From assembly GCA_016875395.1 (NCBI GenBank), contig VGRF01000036.1, positions 1 through 35,184 of the forward strand: a DNA stretch of 35,184 nucleotides, in the 5' to 3' direction. Positions 1 through 6,824 of this stretch are shown piece after piece. This stretch comes from Deltaproteobacteria bacterium (GTDB lineage Bacteria > Myxococcota_A > UBA9160 > UBA6930). Positions within the stretch are counted from its first letter, which is position 1. Each line of letters begins with the position of its first letter. The notes under the pieces were generated by a model. It was not told where the DNA came from and did not search any database. It saw only the letters and a list, made by a program, of their open reading frames with translations. Made by a program: the position numbers and the translations under genes.

Positions 1-94
1 CGCCGTGCGCCCGCACTCGAGCCTCGGCAACCTCACCCCGGCGGAGTTCGCCGAGCGGTGCTCAACAACGCAGCAGACAGAGGCCGTTCTCTAG
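1..94 (+). CDS. IS3-family transposase OrfB, C-terminal fragment
   Basis: The window opens inside this gene; frame 2 reads AVRPHSSLGNLTPAEFAERC and stops at TAG 92-94. The RPHSSLG...TPAEFA signature is the hallmark of the very C-terminus of IS3-family DDE transposases, just after the last catalytic Glu. The product would cut and join insertion-sequence ends. Only the last 30 codons are visible, so completeness of the element is unknown. The IS right end is probably within the next 30-40 bp, but I could not pair it with a left inverted repeat, which lies outside the window. Confidence 0.8.
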   Translation, partial: AVRPHSSLGNLTPAEFAERCSTTQQTEAVL

Positions 95-418
95 AGGAAT
101 TAGGGCCGAGGATCTCAGGCAGGTCAGGTGCGTGGACGCAACCAAGAGCCGCGCGTCCAAGGCGGCACCTGGCGGTGAAGTCGGGCGCGCCGCACATGAG
201 AACGCGTCCCCAGCGAAACCGCGCGACCCCACGCTGCTGCATTTCCGTCGAAGGAAGCGTGCGAATAGGCAGCAGCGAAGCGTGCTGAGGACGCTCCGCG
301 CCGCCACGGCCTCAGCGGCGAGCGCCAAGAACGCGTTGCTTCGCAGTGTTTGCGGGAGCAAGATGGGCTGCGAGCGACGGCGTTGGGCTCTGTCGAATAC
401 CTGTTGGGCAGCGCGAAG
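95..418. other. Non-coding stretch between IS remnant and cassette gene
   Basis: No convincing gene; the reading frames here look like composition shadows. The stretch probably holds the IS right end near 95-126. It also contains two GTTGGGC heptamers, at 382-388 and 403-409, both fitting the integron core site GTTRRRY. The one at 403-409 lies 10 nt before the next ATG and is exactly complementary to the GCCCAAC core of the downstream attC, as expected for the left boundary of a gene cassette. I could not find a full partner attC in this stretch. Confidence 0.4.
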
Positions 419-883
419 ATGAGTCAGCGCGAACTTGAACACCTGGGCGACCCAGATCTTGAAATCGCAGGGCTTCGGGTTTGGGTTCACGGCCGCCAGT
501 TCCCCGACGCAACCGACTATTGGGACGGAAACTGGCTTCGCGTCACCGGGCGTTGCAACTACCCGGGATCAAGCGTGCGCGTCCACGGTTCGATCATCCA
601 TCTCGGCGAATTGGTTGGCCTGCTTCGCGGGTGTGAGCGTCTCTTGCAGACCCTCTCCGGTCGAGCAGAACTCGCCTGTATCGAGCCCAACCTTCGAGTC
701 GAGCTCGAAGCAAAGACTGGAGGCCACATCGACGTGGCTATCTCCATCACCCCGGACCACATGACGAAGAAACACAGTTTCAACGACGCCTTCGACCAGA
801 CCTACCTTCCGCCGATCATCTCAGCGTGCAAGCGCATCCTCGAACGGTTCCCTGTTCGCGAAGGTGAACGGCTGCCCGCATGA
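419..883 (+). CDS. WapI-family immunity-like protein (cassette gene)
   Basis: The 154-aa product begins MSQRELEHLGDPDLEIAGLR and carries WVHGRQFPDATDYWDGNWL near residues 25-45, then PNLRVE and DVAISITPDHMT, and ends in RILERFPVR. This pattern matches, from memory, small proteins annotated as WapI-family immunity proteins, which are presumed to neutralise a contact-dependent toxin; no toxin is visible here. The ATG at 419 is preferred over the in-frame ATG at 350 because the longer N-terminus lies in the attC-like DNA and is unlike the family. Base composition is visibly less GC-rich than the neighbours. The gene is followed after 7 nt by an attC site, so it is a mobile integron-type cassette. 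Family assignment is fair; biological role is inference. Confidence 0.7.
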   Translation: MSQRELEHLGDPDLEIAGLRVWVHGRQFPDATDYWDGNWLRVTGRCNYPGSSVRVHGSIIHLGELVGLLRGCERLLQTLSGRAELACIEPNLRVELEAKTGGHIDVAISITPDHMTKKHSFNDAFDQTYLPPIISACKRILERFPVREGERLPA

Positions 884-890
884 GCGCGCT

Positions 891-1025
891 GCCCAACAAG
901 GCGCTGCAGCTGACCGGCAAGGGCCGCGCTCCGATCAACCGCGGTAGAATCTGGCGTCGAACGTCGGTGCTCCGGTCCGCCACGGTGGCGGCCCTTGCCG
1001 GCAGCTGAGCGCCGATCCGTTATGC
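891..1025 (+). other. Integron attC recombination site
   Basis: The site starts with core GCCCAAC (891-897) and ends with GTTATGC (1019-1025). The arms 900-927 and 988-1013 are complementary over 26 pairs, except that the left arm has two unpaired extra bases, G906 and A913. Such extrahelical bases at this spacing are the diagnostic structural feature recognised by integron integrases. The length of 135 bp is within the usual range of about 57-141 bp. Crossover is expected between G1019 and T1020. No integron integrase is in the window, so this is either part of a larger array to the left or an orphan (CALIN-type) cassette. Confidence 0.85.
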
Positions 1026-1030
1026 AGCAC

Positions 1031-1468
1031 TCATGAGTCATGAGATCGGCGCTGGCTGCCCGCATCGTCGCGCAGCATCTGCTCTGCGCGCGCGAGTACG
1101 CGCTTCGCGCCTTCCAGCCGCGCGCGCGCCACTGCGACCGCGCCCTCCGCCGCGACCTGCGCTTCCGCGAGCTGCAGCTCGCTCGCACCCGTCGTCACGG
1201 GCGCGACCGCGCCGCCGCTCGCGAGCGGCGCGAGGACGTAGCCCGCGAAGAGCCGCGTGCGCGCAAAGGGTTTCTTTTCCGCGCGCTCGACGGCGATCGC
1301 GAGGCGTCTCTCCGCCTCGGGCGTGAGCGCAAGCGTGGTGAGCGCGCCCTCGCTCACGGCGTTCGCCACCTGCGACGGCGCCGGCGCGGAGGAGCCGCCG
1401 TCGGCGAACGCGGAGGAGGAAAGCGCCGCGAGCGCGAACGCCAAGGCGAGAGCGAGCTTCGATTTCAT
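1031..1468 (-). pseudogene. RND/HlyD-type efflux periplasmic adaptor, 3'-truncated
   Basis: The product starts MKSKLALALAFALAALSSSA, a Sec signal peptide. It continues as the start of a CusB/CzcB-like membrane-fusion protein (LTPEAERRLAIAVERAEKKP, then LFAGYVLAP) and enters the coiled-coil hairpin (AEAQVAAEGAVAVARARLEG ... LRDDAGSQR). After about residue 137 homology stops and a TGA follows at 1031. Family members run to about 350-450 aa, so roughly two thirds is missing. The break coincides with the attC end at 1025, so cassette or IS-related rearrangement probably removed the rest and the inner-membrane pump gene. The ATG overlaps the TGA of the TolC-like gene by 4 nt, so the two were translationally coupled. 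Confidence 0.75.
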
Positions 1469-2817
1469 GGCTCCACCGGTGTGGCAGGAGTTGTTACGGG
1501 AGCGGCGCTCGCTTCTGACGCGAGTGCGAGGCGATGGCCGACAGCGCGCTCGAGCTCCGCGCGCGCGCGGCGCCACGCGGCGTCAGCGAGCACGAACTCG
1601 CGGCGCCCTTCGAGCATCGCGATTTCGGCCTCGAGCTTCGCGCCTGCGTCGATGGCGCCAGCCTCGTAAGCCATGCCCGCGCGGTCATCCCACTCTTCGA
1701 GAACGGAAAGGCGCTCGCGATGCCATGCAAGCGCCGAGATGCGCGCAGCTTCCGCACGCGCGTAGGCCTCGCGGACTTCGCGAGTCACGCGTTGCACCGC
1801 GGCCTCGTAACGTGCGCGTGCCTGCGCGAGCTTCGCGTCGGCGAGTGCGCGCGCTGCGCGGCCGCCGTCGAGCGGAATGCCGAACTCGGCACCGGGGCCG
1901 ATCTCCGCATCGGCGCCCGACCCGTTCGCGTCGAGCACGGCGATCAGCTGAAGCACTTCGCGGCGCGCGAGTCCGGCGCGTGCGCCGGCGGCTTCCACCT
2001 CGAGTTCGGCGGCGCGCAGCTCGGGGCGAGCAGCGAGCGAGTCGCGCACGAGCTCGTCGACGGAGGGAAGCTCGGCGTGAGGGAGCGCTGTCTCCTCCCT
2101 CTCGCAGGGCCAGTCTGCGAACTGGAACGCGGTGAGCTCGGACAGGCGCGCGGTCGCGCCAACAACCGCGGCGTACTCCTGCGCGTGCCGATCGGAGGCG
2201 TTCACTGCTTGGAGCTTGGCGCGCGCGACATCGACTGCGGGAAGCCCACCCGCGCGAAACCGCCGCTCGGCATACTCGGCGAAGCGGCGATACGGGTCGC
2301 GAGTCTCGCGTAGGAGCGCGCGGAGCCTGGACGCGGCGTTCGCGTCCGCACACGCGACGCGCACATCGCGCACGAGATCGAGCCCGCTCGCGACGACGCG
2401 CTCTGCAGTCGCCGCCCAGTCGCGCTTCGCCGCAGCAACGCGCTTCGGTCGCAGCCAGAGCGCGTCGATCGGGAGCTTCGCTGCGTACTCGAGCTGTTTC
2501 GAGCCGAGCGGTAACAGCACGCTGAAGGTTGCGGGAGGCGGTGCGCCTGCGCGCATCCACTCCGCCTCCGCGACCCCGAGATCCGCGAGCGCCGCACGGA
2601 ATTGCGCGCTCCGGCGCAGCGCGAACGCGACGAGCTCGTCTTCGCTCGGCATCGCGTCCCCGGGGTCCGCGAGGTCGGCGCGCTTCGCTTTCTCACCGCT
2701 GCGCTCCGTGAGCTGCGCGCGAATCTGCGCCGCGCCATCCGGCGGGCTCACGCAAGCGACTGCGAGCAGCGCCGCCGCTGCGAGCGCAACCGAGCCTATG
2801 ACGCGACGCGCTGGCAA
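1465..2817 (-). CDS. TolC-family outer-membrane efflux lipoprotein
   Basis: About 450 aa with two repeats of long alternating helices rich in Ala, Arg and Glu (for example ARYEAAVQRVTREVREAYAR), as in TolC/CusC/OprM channel proteins. The N-terminus LPARRVIGSVALAAAALLAVAC ends at a lipobox-like VAC, suggesting a lipid-anchored outer-membrane channel. I chose the TTG at 2817 because it follows an AGGGAG ribosome-binding site and begins directly at the signal peptide; the open frame extends upstream but only as a shadow of the LLM gene. It would have exported metals or small molecules together with the downstream adaptor. Because the adaptor is now truncated and no pump is visible, the tripartite system is probably not functional as encoded here. 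Confidence 0.8.
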   Translation of the reverse strand: MPARRVIGSVALAAAALLAVACVSPPDGAAQIRAQLTERSGEKAKRADLADPGDAMPSEDELVAFALRRSAQFRAALADLGVAEAEWMRAGAPPPATFSVLLPLGSKQLEYAAKLPIDALWLRPKRVAAAKRDWAATAERVVASGLDLVRDVRVACADANAASRLRALLRETRDPYRRFAEYAERRFRAGGLPAVDVARAKLQAVNASDRHAQEYAAVVGATARLSELTAFQFADWPCEREETALPHAELPSVDELVRDSLAARPELRAAELEVEAAGARAGLARREVLQLIAVLDANGSGADAEIGPGAEFGIPLDGGRAARALADAKLAQARARYEAAVQRVTREVREAYARAEAARISALAWHRERLSVLEEWDDRAGMAYEAGAIDAGAKLEAEIAMLEGRREFVLADAAWRRARAELERAVGHRLALASEASAAPVTTPATPVEP

Positions 2818-2825
2818 GTTGCTCC

Positions 2826-3698
2826 CTAACGATTTGTCTGCGCGATCACCGTCTCGCCGAAGCGCAGCATCTGGTCGCGCTTCTGCACCAGGGTGGAGCG
2901 CGGGCCGAGCGTGAAGCTGAACGGAAACGAGTTCGCGCCGGTCATGCCGTGCTCCTCGAGGCGCCGCAACGTGGGTGCTTCGAGAGGCGTCACGAGTGGC
3001 ACGATCGTTTCGAAGGGGTTGCTCGCGCGCGCGCTCTGGGCGCGCATCACGCGCAACTTGCCGAGGATCTGCTCCGCCTCTTCCGGCGTGTTGCCCACGC
3101 CGAGCCAGCCGTCGCCCACGTACGTCGCGCGCTTCATCGCGACATCTGTCAGGCCACCGAACCAGATTGGAACCTCGCGCCCCGGCGCTGGGCTCATCTG
3201 CGCGGGCTGCAGGTCGAAGAAGCGGCCGTGGTGCTCGACCACGTCGCCGGTCCACAGCTTGCGCATCAGCGCGACCATCTCGTCCATGCGCCGGCCGCGC
3301 GTGTGGAAGTCGATGCCGAGCGCGTCGAACTCCTCGCGGATCCAGCCCGCGCCGGCGCCGAGCGCGACGCGTCCATCTGTCAGGAGCGCGAGCGTGCCGA
3401 GCGTCTTCGCGAGCTGAATCGGCTCGCGCAGCGGGAGGATGAACACGAAGGTCGCGAAGTGGAGGCGCTTCGTCGCCGCCGCCATCGCCGCGATCGTCGT
3501 CCACGGATCCGGGAACGGCGTGCGCCCGTCGAACATCGGCGCGCCGTCTCCCGAGTACGGGTACTTCGACGCGAGCGTGCCCGGGAAGAACAGGTGATCG
3601 GCCAATAACAAGCCGTGGTAGCCCGCCTCTTCCGCTGCTTGCGCGATGCCGACTAGCTGATCGGGCTCCGCGAACGAGATGGCTTGCCAGAACTTCAT
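2826..3698 (-). CDS. LLM-class F420-dependent oxidoreductase
   Basis: The 290-aa protein has the TIM-barrel luciferase-like pattern: MKFWQAISFAEPDQLVGIAQ at the N-terminus, LLLADHLFFP, LGTLALLTDGRVALGAGAGW (conserved LxxGRxxLGxGxGW), and PIWFGGLTDVAMKRA. This matches the group annotated as TIGR03619-type F420-dependent enzymes, which transfer hydride from reduced F420 (or FMN) to unknown substrates. The ATG at 3698 is preferred over GTG 3704 because AAAGG lies 6 nt before it. A small GCGAGC-TTC-GCTCGC hairpin (3710-3724) lies directly upstream. It shares orientation with the MaoC gene, and both may serve the lipid or steroid pathway nearby. The substrate is unknown. Confidence 0.85.
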   Translation of the reverse strand: MKFWQAISFAEPDQLVGIAQAAEEAGYHGLLLADHLFFPGTLASKYPYSGDGAPMFDGRTPFPDPWTTIAAMAAATKRLHFATFVFILPLREPIQLAKTLGTLALLTDGRVALGAGAGWIREEFDALGIDFHTRGRRMDEMVALMRKLWTGDVVEHHGRFFDLQPAQMSPAPGREVPIWFGGLTDVAMKRATYVGDGWLGVGNTPEEAEQILGKLRVMRAQSARASNPFETIVPLVTPLEAPTLRRLEEHGMTGANSFPFSFTLGPRSTLVQKRDQMLRFGETVIAQTNR

Positions 3699-3730
3699 GC
3701 ACACCTTTCGCGAGCTTCGCTCGCTGGATC

Positions 3731-3769
3731 GCCTGCGTTCCTCTTCTCGATTGTCGCGCTCACGCAGGC
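3731..3769 (-). terminator. Possible hairpin at the end of the MaoC gene
   Basis: GCCTGCGT (3731-3738) and ACGCAGGC (3762-3769) are perfect 8-bp inverted arms separated by 23 nt and span the MaoC stop codon. There is no clear U-tract, so this is at best a weak or Rho-assisted terminator or an mRNA 3' stabiliser. Confidence 0.25.
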
Positions 3770-4221
3770 ACGAAGCGGCTGATCGTGTCCACCACGCACG
3801 CCGGGCGATCGCTGCCTTCGATCTCCACCGTCACGCGCACCGTCACCTGCACCGCGCCGCCCTTCACTTCTTCCGCCGCGACGACTTCGCCGACGCCGCG
3901 CACGCGCGAGCCGACGCGCACGGGCGAGGGGAAGCGCACTTTGTCGCAGCCGTAGTTCACGCCCATCGAGACGCTGCGCACCTCGAGGATTTGCGGCAGG
4001 AACTGGTTCACGAGCGAGAGCGTGAGGTAGCCGTGCGCGATGGTGGCGCCGAAGGGGCCGCTTTTCGCGCGCTCGGGATCGACGTGGATCCACTGGTGGT
4101 CGCCGGTCGCGCGCGCGAACTCGTCGATGCGCGGCTGCTCGATCGCGAGCCACTCGCTCGCGCCGAGCGGTTTGCCGACCGCGCCGAGCAGCTCGCGCGG
4201 GTTCGAGAAGATCGTGGGCAC
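3760..4221 (-). CDS. MaoC-family (NodN-like) enoyl-CoA hydratase/dehydratase
   Basis: A 153-aa single hot-dog-fold protein. The catalytic stretch reads FARATGDHQWIHVDPERA followed by GPFGATIAHGYLTLSL, giving the Asp-His pair of (R)-specific enoyl-CoA hydratases (hydratase motif 2) at about residues 41-46. Family members hydrate trans-2-enoyl-CoA in fatty-acid, polyketide or steroid side-chain metabolism; the NodN-like subset often has unknown substrates. The length is usual for the subset. It lies upstream of the LLM oxidoreductase gene in the same direction with about 60 nt between them, so co-transcription is plausible. The ATG is followed directly by the normal family start. Confidence 0.85.
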   Translation of the reverse strand: MPTIFSNPRELLGAVGKPLGASEWLAIEQPRIDEFARATGDHQWIHVDPERAKSGPFGATIAHGYLTLSLVNQFLPQILEVRSVSMGVNYGCDKVRFPSPVRVGSRVRGVGEVVAAEEVKGGAVQVTVRVTVEIEGSDRPACVVDTISRFVPA

Positions 4222-4285
4222 TGCCGTCCTCCGCCGAAGGTGCGAGCGGCGGATTCAAGCTCGTTTCGCGCGCGGGCGCGATGGG

Positions 4286-4352
4286 CGTGCAACGGGGACG
4301 TACGTGCATCGCGCTTGAACGTGTGGAGTTGCACGTACGTCCCCGTTGCACG
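4286..4352. repeat. REP-like inverted pair (cluster 1)
   Basis: Perfect 23-nt inverted arms, 4286-4308 and 4330-4352, separated by 21 nt. The core of the right arm, GCACGTACGTCCCC, is shared with two other intergenic arrays in this window. The element sits between the MaoC start and the 3' end of the next gene. A strong stem-loop would form in RNA or single-stranded DNA, but there is no T-tract, so it is better explained as a REP/BIME-type dispersed element than as a terminator. Confidence 0.75.
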
Positions 4353-4381
4353 TTCAGCTGCGCCTCAGTCCGCGGCGGCAC

Positions 4382-4813
4382 TCACGCAGCGCGTGCACCG
4401 CGCACGATCGCGACGAGCTTCACGCCCGTGACGAGCGCGCAGATCAGCGCCGCGTAGAGCACGCTCGGCGTGGTGAAGAGCGAGGCGACGCCGAGCGCGG
4501 CGTCGACGCCGATCAGAGCGAGCGCGGTGCGCGGCGCGCGCGCGCCGATGCGCGTTCGCAGCCAGCGGCCTGCGGCGAAGTAGAGCGGCGCAGCGAGCAC
4601 GAACGCGACGATCGGGCTCGCGATGCGATCGTACGCCTGCGCCTCGGCCTCGGTCGTGTTCGCGTGGAGGAACGTCGACCACAGCCACACCCAGGCGAAC
4701 GAGGCAGCAACGAGAATCGCGAGCAGCGCGAGTGCGCCCGCGATTGCGAAGCCCGAGTGAATCGGGGCGCGAGTCGCGCCGCGGCTCGAAGCGCCGGCGG
4801 CGGTCGTCGTCAT
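4382..4813 (-). CDS. Small integral membrane protein, unknown function
   Basis: 143 aa, not recognised. It begins MTTTAAGASSRGATRAPIHS and has about four hydrophobic helices, in order: GFAIAGALALLAILVAASFA, IVAFVLAAPLYFAAG, TALALIGVDAALGVASLF and VLYAALICALVTGVKLVAIV. Start 4813 is chosen because AAGGAG lies 8 nt upstream; the longer open frame is a shadow of the divergent peptidase gene. It is divergently oriented to the DUF885 lipoprotein with about 115 nt of shared promoter region. No catalytic motif is visible, so no function is proposed. Confidence 0.7.
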   Translation of the reverse strand: MTTTAAGASSRGATRAPIHSGFAIAGALALLAILVAASFAWVWLWSTFLHANTTEAEAQAYDRIASPIVAFVLAAPLYFAAGRWLRTRIGARAPRTALALIGVDAALGVASLFTTPSVLYAALICALVTGVKLVAIVRGARAA

Positions 4814-4928
4814 GGCGCGTCTCCTTGCAGGCCGCTGCAGCCTGCGCCCGTGCCTGGCCCACGACTTGACGATTGTTGCTCCCCCGCGCGGGCGTGGCCC
4901 TCTTAAGATTGGGAGCGGAGGAAGCGTC

Positions 4929-6752
4929 ATGCGGAGAGCCGCCACGATGGGCCTGCTGCTCTTCGCGATGAGCTGCGAACACACGCCGATGGCGGGCGAG
5001 CGTGAGCCCGAGCCGCCCTCGCCGGATGCGCGCGTGCTCGCGATCGCAGATGCGCTCGTGGACCAAAGGCTCGCCGACAGCCCTGCGACGCTCGCGCGCT
5101 TGCGTCCGCCGGGTGCGCGCCACGACGCGCTGCCCGATCAGTCGCTGGCCGCAGAGGCCGCACGCGATCGGCGCGAAGACGCGTGGCTCGCGGAGCTGCG
5201 CGCGACGCCGCGTGATGCGCTTGCGGATCCAGCGGCGCAGCACGCGCGCGATCTCGCGCTCGCGCTGCTCGAAGCGAACGCGGCGCAGCGCGTGTGCAAG
5301 CGCGAGCTCTGGCCCGTGAGCCAGGTCGGCCCCGCGCTGCTCGTGAACCTCGCCGACGCAGCGCTCGCGCAACCGCTCGAGACTCCCGAGCTGCGCGCGC
5401 AGGCGCTCACGCGCTGGACGCAGTTTCCGCGCGCGGTGGGCGACGAGATCGCGGCGCTGCGCGTGGGCCTCGCGCGAGGTGTTACGGCGCCGCGAGTCGT
5501 CGTCGACCACGTGCTCGCGCAGCTCGCGACGCTGATCGCAGCGCCGGACGCGGAGCTGCCGCTCGCGAGCCCCGCGTTCCGCGCGAACGACGAGGACTTC
5601 CGCGCGACGTTCCTCGCTCTCGTCGCGCACGACGTGCGCCCTGCCCTCGCGCGCTACCGCGACTTCCTACGCGACGAGTATGCGCCACGCGCGCGCGACT
5701 CGATCGCGATGGCGGACGGCCCCGGCGGCCGCGCTTGTTATGAGGCGTCGCTGCTGCTCCAGACGACCCTCGCGACCTCTCCCGAAGAGGTGCACGCGCG
5801 CGGCCACGCAGCGCTCGCGGAGATCGAAGCCGAGATCGCGGCGATCTCGGCGCGCAGCTTCGGCGGAATCCCGCCGCGCGAGCTGCTCGCGAAGCTGCGC
5901 AGCGATACCGCGTTCTTGTATCGCGACGAAGCGCACGTGCTGCGCGTCGGCCAAGCGGCGATGGATCGCGCTTGGGTCGCGCTTCCGCGCGCGTTCACGT
6001 TCCTGCCCCGCTCGCGCGCGATCCTCGAACCGATCCCCGCGTTCCAGGCGAAGACGGCCGCGGCGCACTACCTGCAGGCCGCACTCGATGGCAGCGCGCC
6101 CGCGGCGTACCGCGTGCGCACGTTCGCGCCCGAGAAGCAAAGCTGGGTGACGGGCGAGAACACCGCGTTCCACGAGATCGTCCCGGGTCACCACCTCCAG
6201 ATCGCCCTCGCGAACGAACGCGACGACCTGCCGCGCATCGCGCGCCTGTTGTTTCGCAGCGGCTTCACCGAAGGCTGGGCGCTCTACGCAGAGCGCGTCG
6301 CCGACGAGCTCGGTCTCTACTCGAGCGACGCCGACCGACTCGGCATGCTGAACGGCCGCGCGTGGCGCGCAGTGCGCCTCGTGGTCGACTCCGGCATGCA
6401 CGCGCTCGGCTGGAGCCGCGAGCGCGCGCTCGCGTTCATGCTCGAGCACACCGCGCTCTCGCCGGACCAGGCCGCGCAGGAGATCGACCGCTACATCGCG
6501 CGCCCGGCGCAGGCAGCGGCGTACTTGCTCGGTTATCAGGAAATCGTCGCGCTACGCGAAGAGGCCGAGCGTGCGCTCGGAGCGCGCTTCGACTTGCGCG
6601 AGTTCCACGACGTCGTGCTCGGCAGCGGCAGCACCACGCTTCCGCTGCTGCGCGAGCGCGTGGCGGCGTGGCTCGAAGGGGAGATGCCGCCGCCGGATCG
6701 GACCGAGGTCGGGCTCGAGAACGGCCCGTCGCCTGATCGGCCTCCGCCCTAA
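4929..6752 (+). CDS. DUF885-family putative zinc peptidase, lipoprotein
   Basis: 607 aa. The N-terminus MRRAATMGLLLFAMSCEHTP is a short lipoprotein signal with Cys16 as the probable lipid anchor. The DUF885 hallmarks are present: HEIVPGHHLQ at residues 415-424 (HExxPGHH, presumed zinc ligands and catalytic Glu) and EGWALYAE from residue 448, followed by LGMLNGRAWRAVRLVVDSGMH. The family is related to oligopeptidase-type M3/M32-like metallopeptidases and has the usual length of about 550-620 aa. The start at 4929 is supported by GGAGGAA just upstream. It probably acts on peptides in the periplasm or at the envelope; the substrate is unknown. The C-terminal 15 residues are Pro-rich and probably disordered. 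Confidence 0.88.
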   Translation: MRRAATMGLLLFAMSCEHTPMAGEREPEPPSPDARVLAIADALVDQRLADSPATLARLRPPGARHDALPDQSLAAEAARDRREDAWLAELRATPRDALADPAAQHARDLALALLEANAAQRVCKRELWPVSQVGPALLVNLADAALAQPLETPELRAQALTRWTQFPRAVGDEIAALRVGLARGVTAPRVVVDHVLAQLATLIAAPDAELPLASPAFRANDEDFRATFLALVAHDVRPALARYRDFLRDEYAPRARDSIAMADGPGGRACYEASLLLQTTLATSPEEVHARGHAALAEIEAEIAAISARSFGGIPPRELLAKLRSDTAFLYRDEAHVLRVGQAAMDRAWVALPRAFTFLPRSRAILEPIPAFQAKTAAAHYLQAALDGSAPAAYRVRTFAPEKQSWVTGENTAFHEIVPGHHLQIALANERDDLPRIARLLFRSGFTEGWALYAERVADELGLYSSDADRLGMLNGRAWRAVRLVVDSGMHALGWSRERALAFMLEHTALSPDQAAQEIDRYIARPAQAAAYLLGYQEIVALREEAERALGARFDLREFHDVVLGSGSTTLPLLRERVAAWLEGEMPPPDRTEVGLENGPSPDRPPP

Positions 6753-6824
6753 TTCGGCCGAACCACAACCCTTGTCAGGGCCACGCACCGGCCGGCCGAA
6801 GAGCGCGAGCTGGAGCGAGTGGCG

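Noticed and set aside
132-422. 96-aa Arg/Ala-rich open frame
   Set aside because: No family-like pattern, typical GC shadow, and it overlaps the cassette boundary.
1465-3702. 745-aa open frame over the LLM gene and TolC-like gene
   Set aside because: The N-terminal half is an Arg/Ala-rich shadow of the LLM gene; only the part after the TTG at 2817 looks like a real protein.
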